Under the pieces are notes generated by a model that made no database searches, was not told the origin of the DNA, and saw only the letters and a list, made by a program, of their open reading frames with translations. Both the position numbers and the translations under genes were made by a program. Of a stretch of DNA of 12,186 bases, positions 12,169-12,186 are shown in pieces (within the stretch, counting starts at the first letter, position 1; each line of letters opens with the position of its first letter). This DNA is from a bacterium (GTDB lineage: Bacteria; Bdellovibrionota; FAC87; UBA2466): positions 1 to 12,186 of the forward strand of contig JALHPX010000046.1 of NCBI GenBank assembly GCA_022842225.1, given 5' to 3'.

Positions 12169-12186
12169 AGATCGGAAGAGCACACG
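12169..12186 (+). other. Illumina TruSeq adapter remnant (not genomic)
   Basis: The last 18 bases, AGATCGGAAGAGCACACG, equal the start of the standard TruSeq 3' adapter. They are untrimmed sequencing adapter at the contig end. Any frame crossing 12169, including the in-frame TAA at 12167-12169 on the minus strand, is artificial. Confidence 0.97.

Overview
The centre of this window is a complete diversity-generating retroelement (DGR). It spans roughly 5.6-10.2 kb and is carried next to mobile-element genes. The host is probably a Gram-negative bacterium of the Bdellovibrionota or a related delta-type lineage. That is inferred from a TIGR02147/DUF4423-like regulator (a family abundant in Bdellovibrio-like bacteria and Fibrobacter), type IV prepilin features and mid GC content; no ribosomal marker is present, so the assignment is tentative. 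The last 18 bases are Illumina TruSeq adapter, so the window is the end of a short-read assembly contig and the rightmost gene is cut.

Layout. Bases 1-217 hold a very long imperfect hairpin. Bases 218-2849 (minus strand) are a tight four-gene operon: a two-helix membrane protein, a VirD4/TraG-like ATPase without membrane helices, a replication-relaxation (Replic_Relax) type protein and a second small membrane protein. This looks like the DNA-processing core of a mobilizable plasmid or integrative element. A 319-base AT-rich divergent intergenic region follows. Next comes a plus-strand 477-residue protein with a sigma region 4-like helix-turn-helix (3169-4602). Two divergent XRE regulators (4715-4990 minus, 5146-5502 plus) flank a perfect palindrome.

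DGR. Bases 5692-8088 form a translationally coupled three-gene operon: two related, cysteine-rich, membrane-anchored proteins, then a 400-residue target protein. The target starts as a type IV prepilin, continues with tail-fibre-like repeats and a PilV-tip-like cysteine segment, and ends in a variable C-terminus. Its last 31 codons plus a 28-base adenine-free tail (VR, 7993-8116) are a near copy of a template repeat (TR, 8757-8880). Eleven of the 14 differences fall at template adenines, the hallmark of DGR mutagenic homing. An Avd-like accessory protein (8206-8562) lies between VR and TR. The DGR reverse transcriptase (8928-10157) is on the opposite strand, converging on the TR across a hairpin, which is not the usual co-directional arrangement. 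An 18-base motif is shared by the leader of the plus-strand XRE gene and the leader of the target operon, which suggests a regulatory link.

Right side. Bases 10325-11223 (minus) carry a small helix-turn-helix protein, a toxin candidate and an XRE antitoxin, likely one toxin-antitoxin cassette that stabilises the element. Bases 11375-12168 (minus) are the 5'-truncated TIGR02147-like regulator.

How it works together (inference): the DGR repeatedly rewrites a solvent-facing patch at the tip of a pilin-like surface protein, giving the cell or element a variable adhesin. The T4CP/relaxation operon provides mobility and the toxin-antitoxin cassette provides maintenance.
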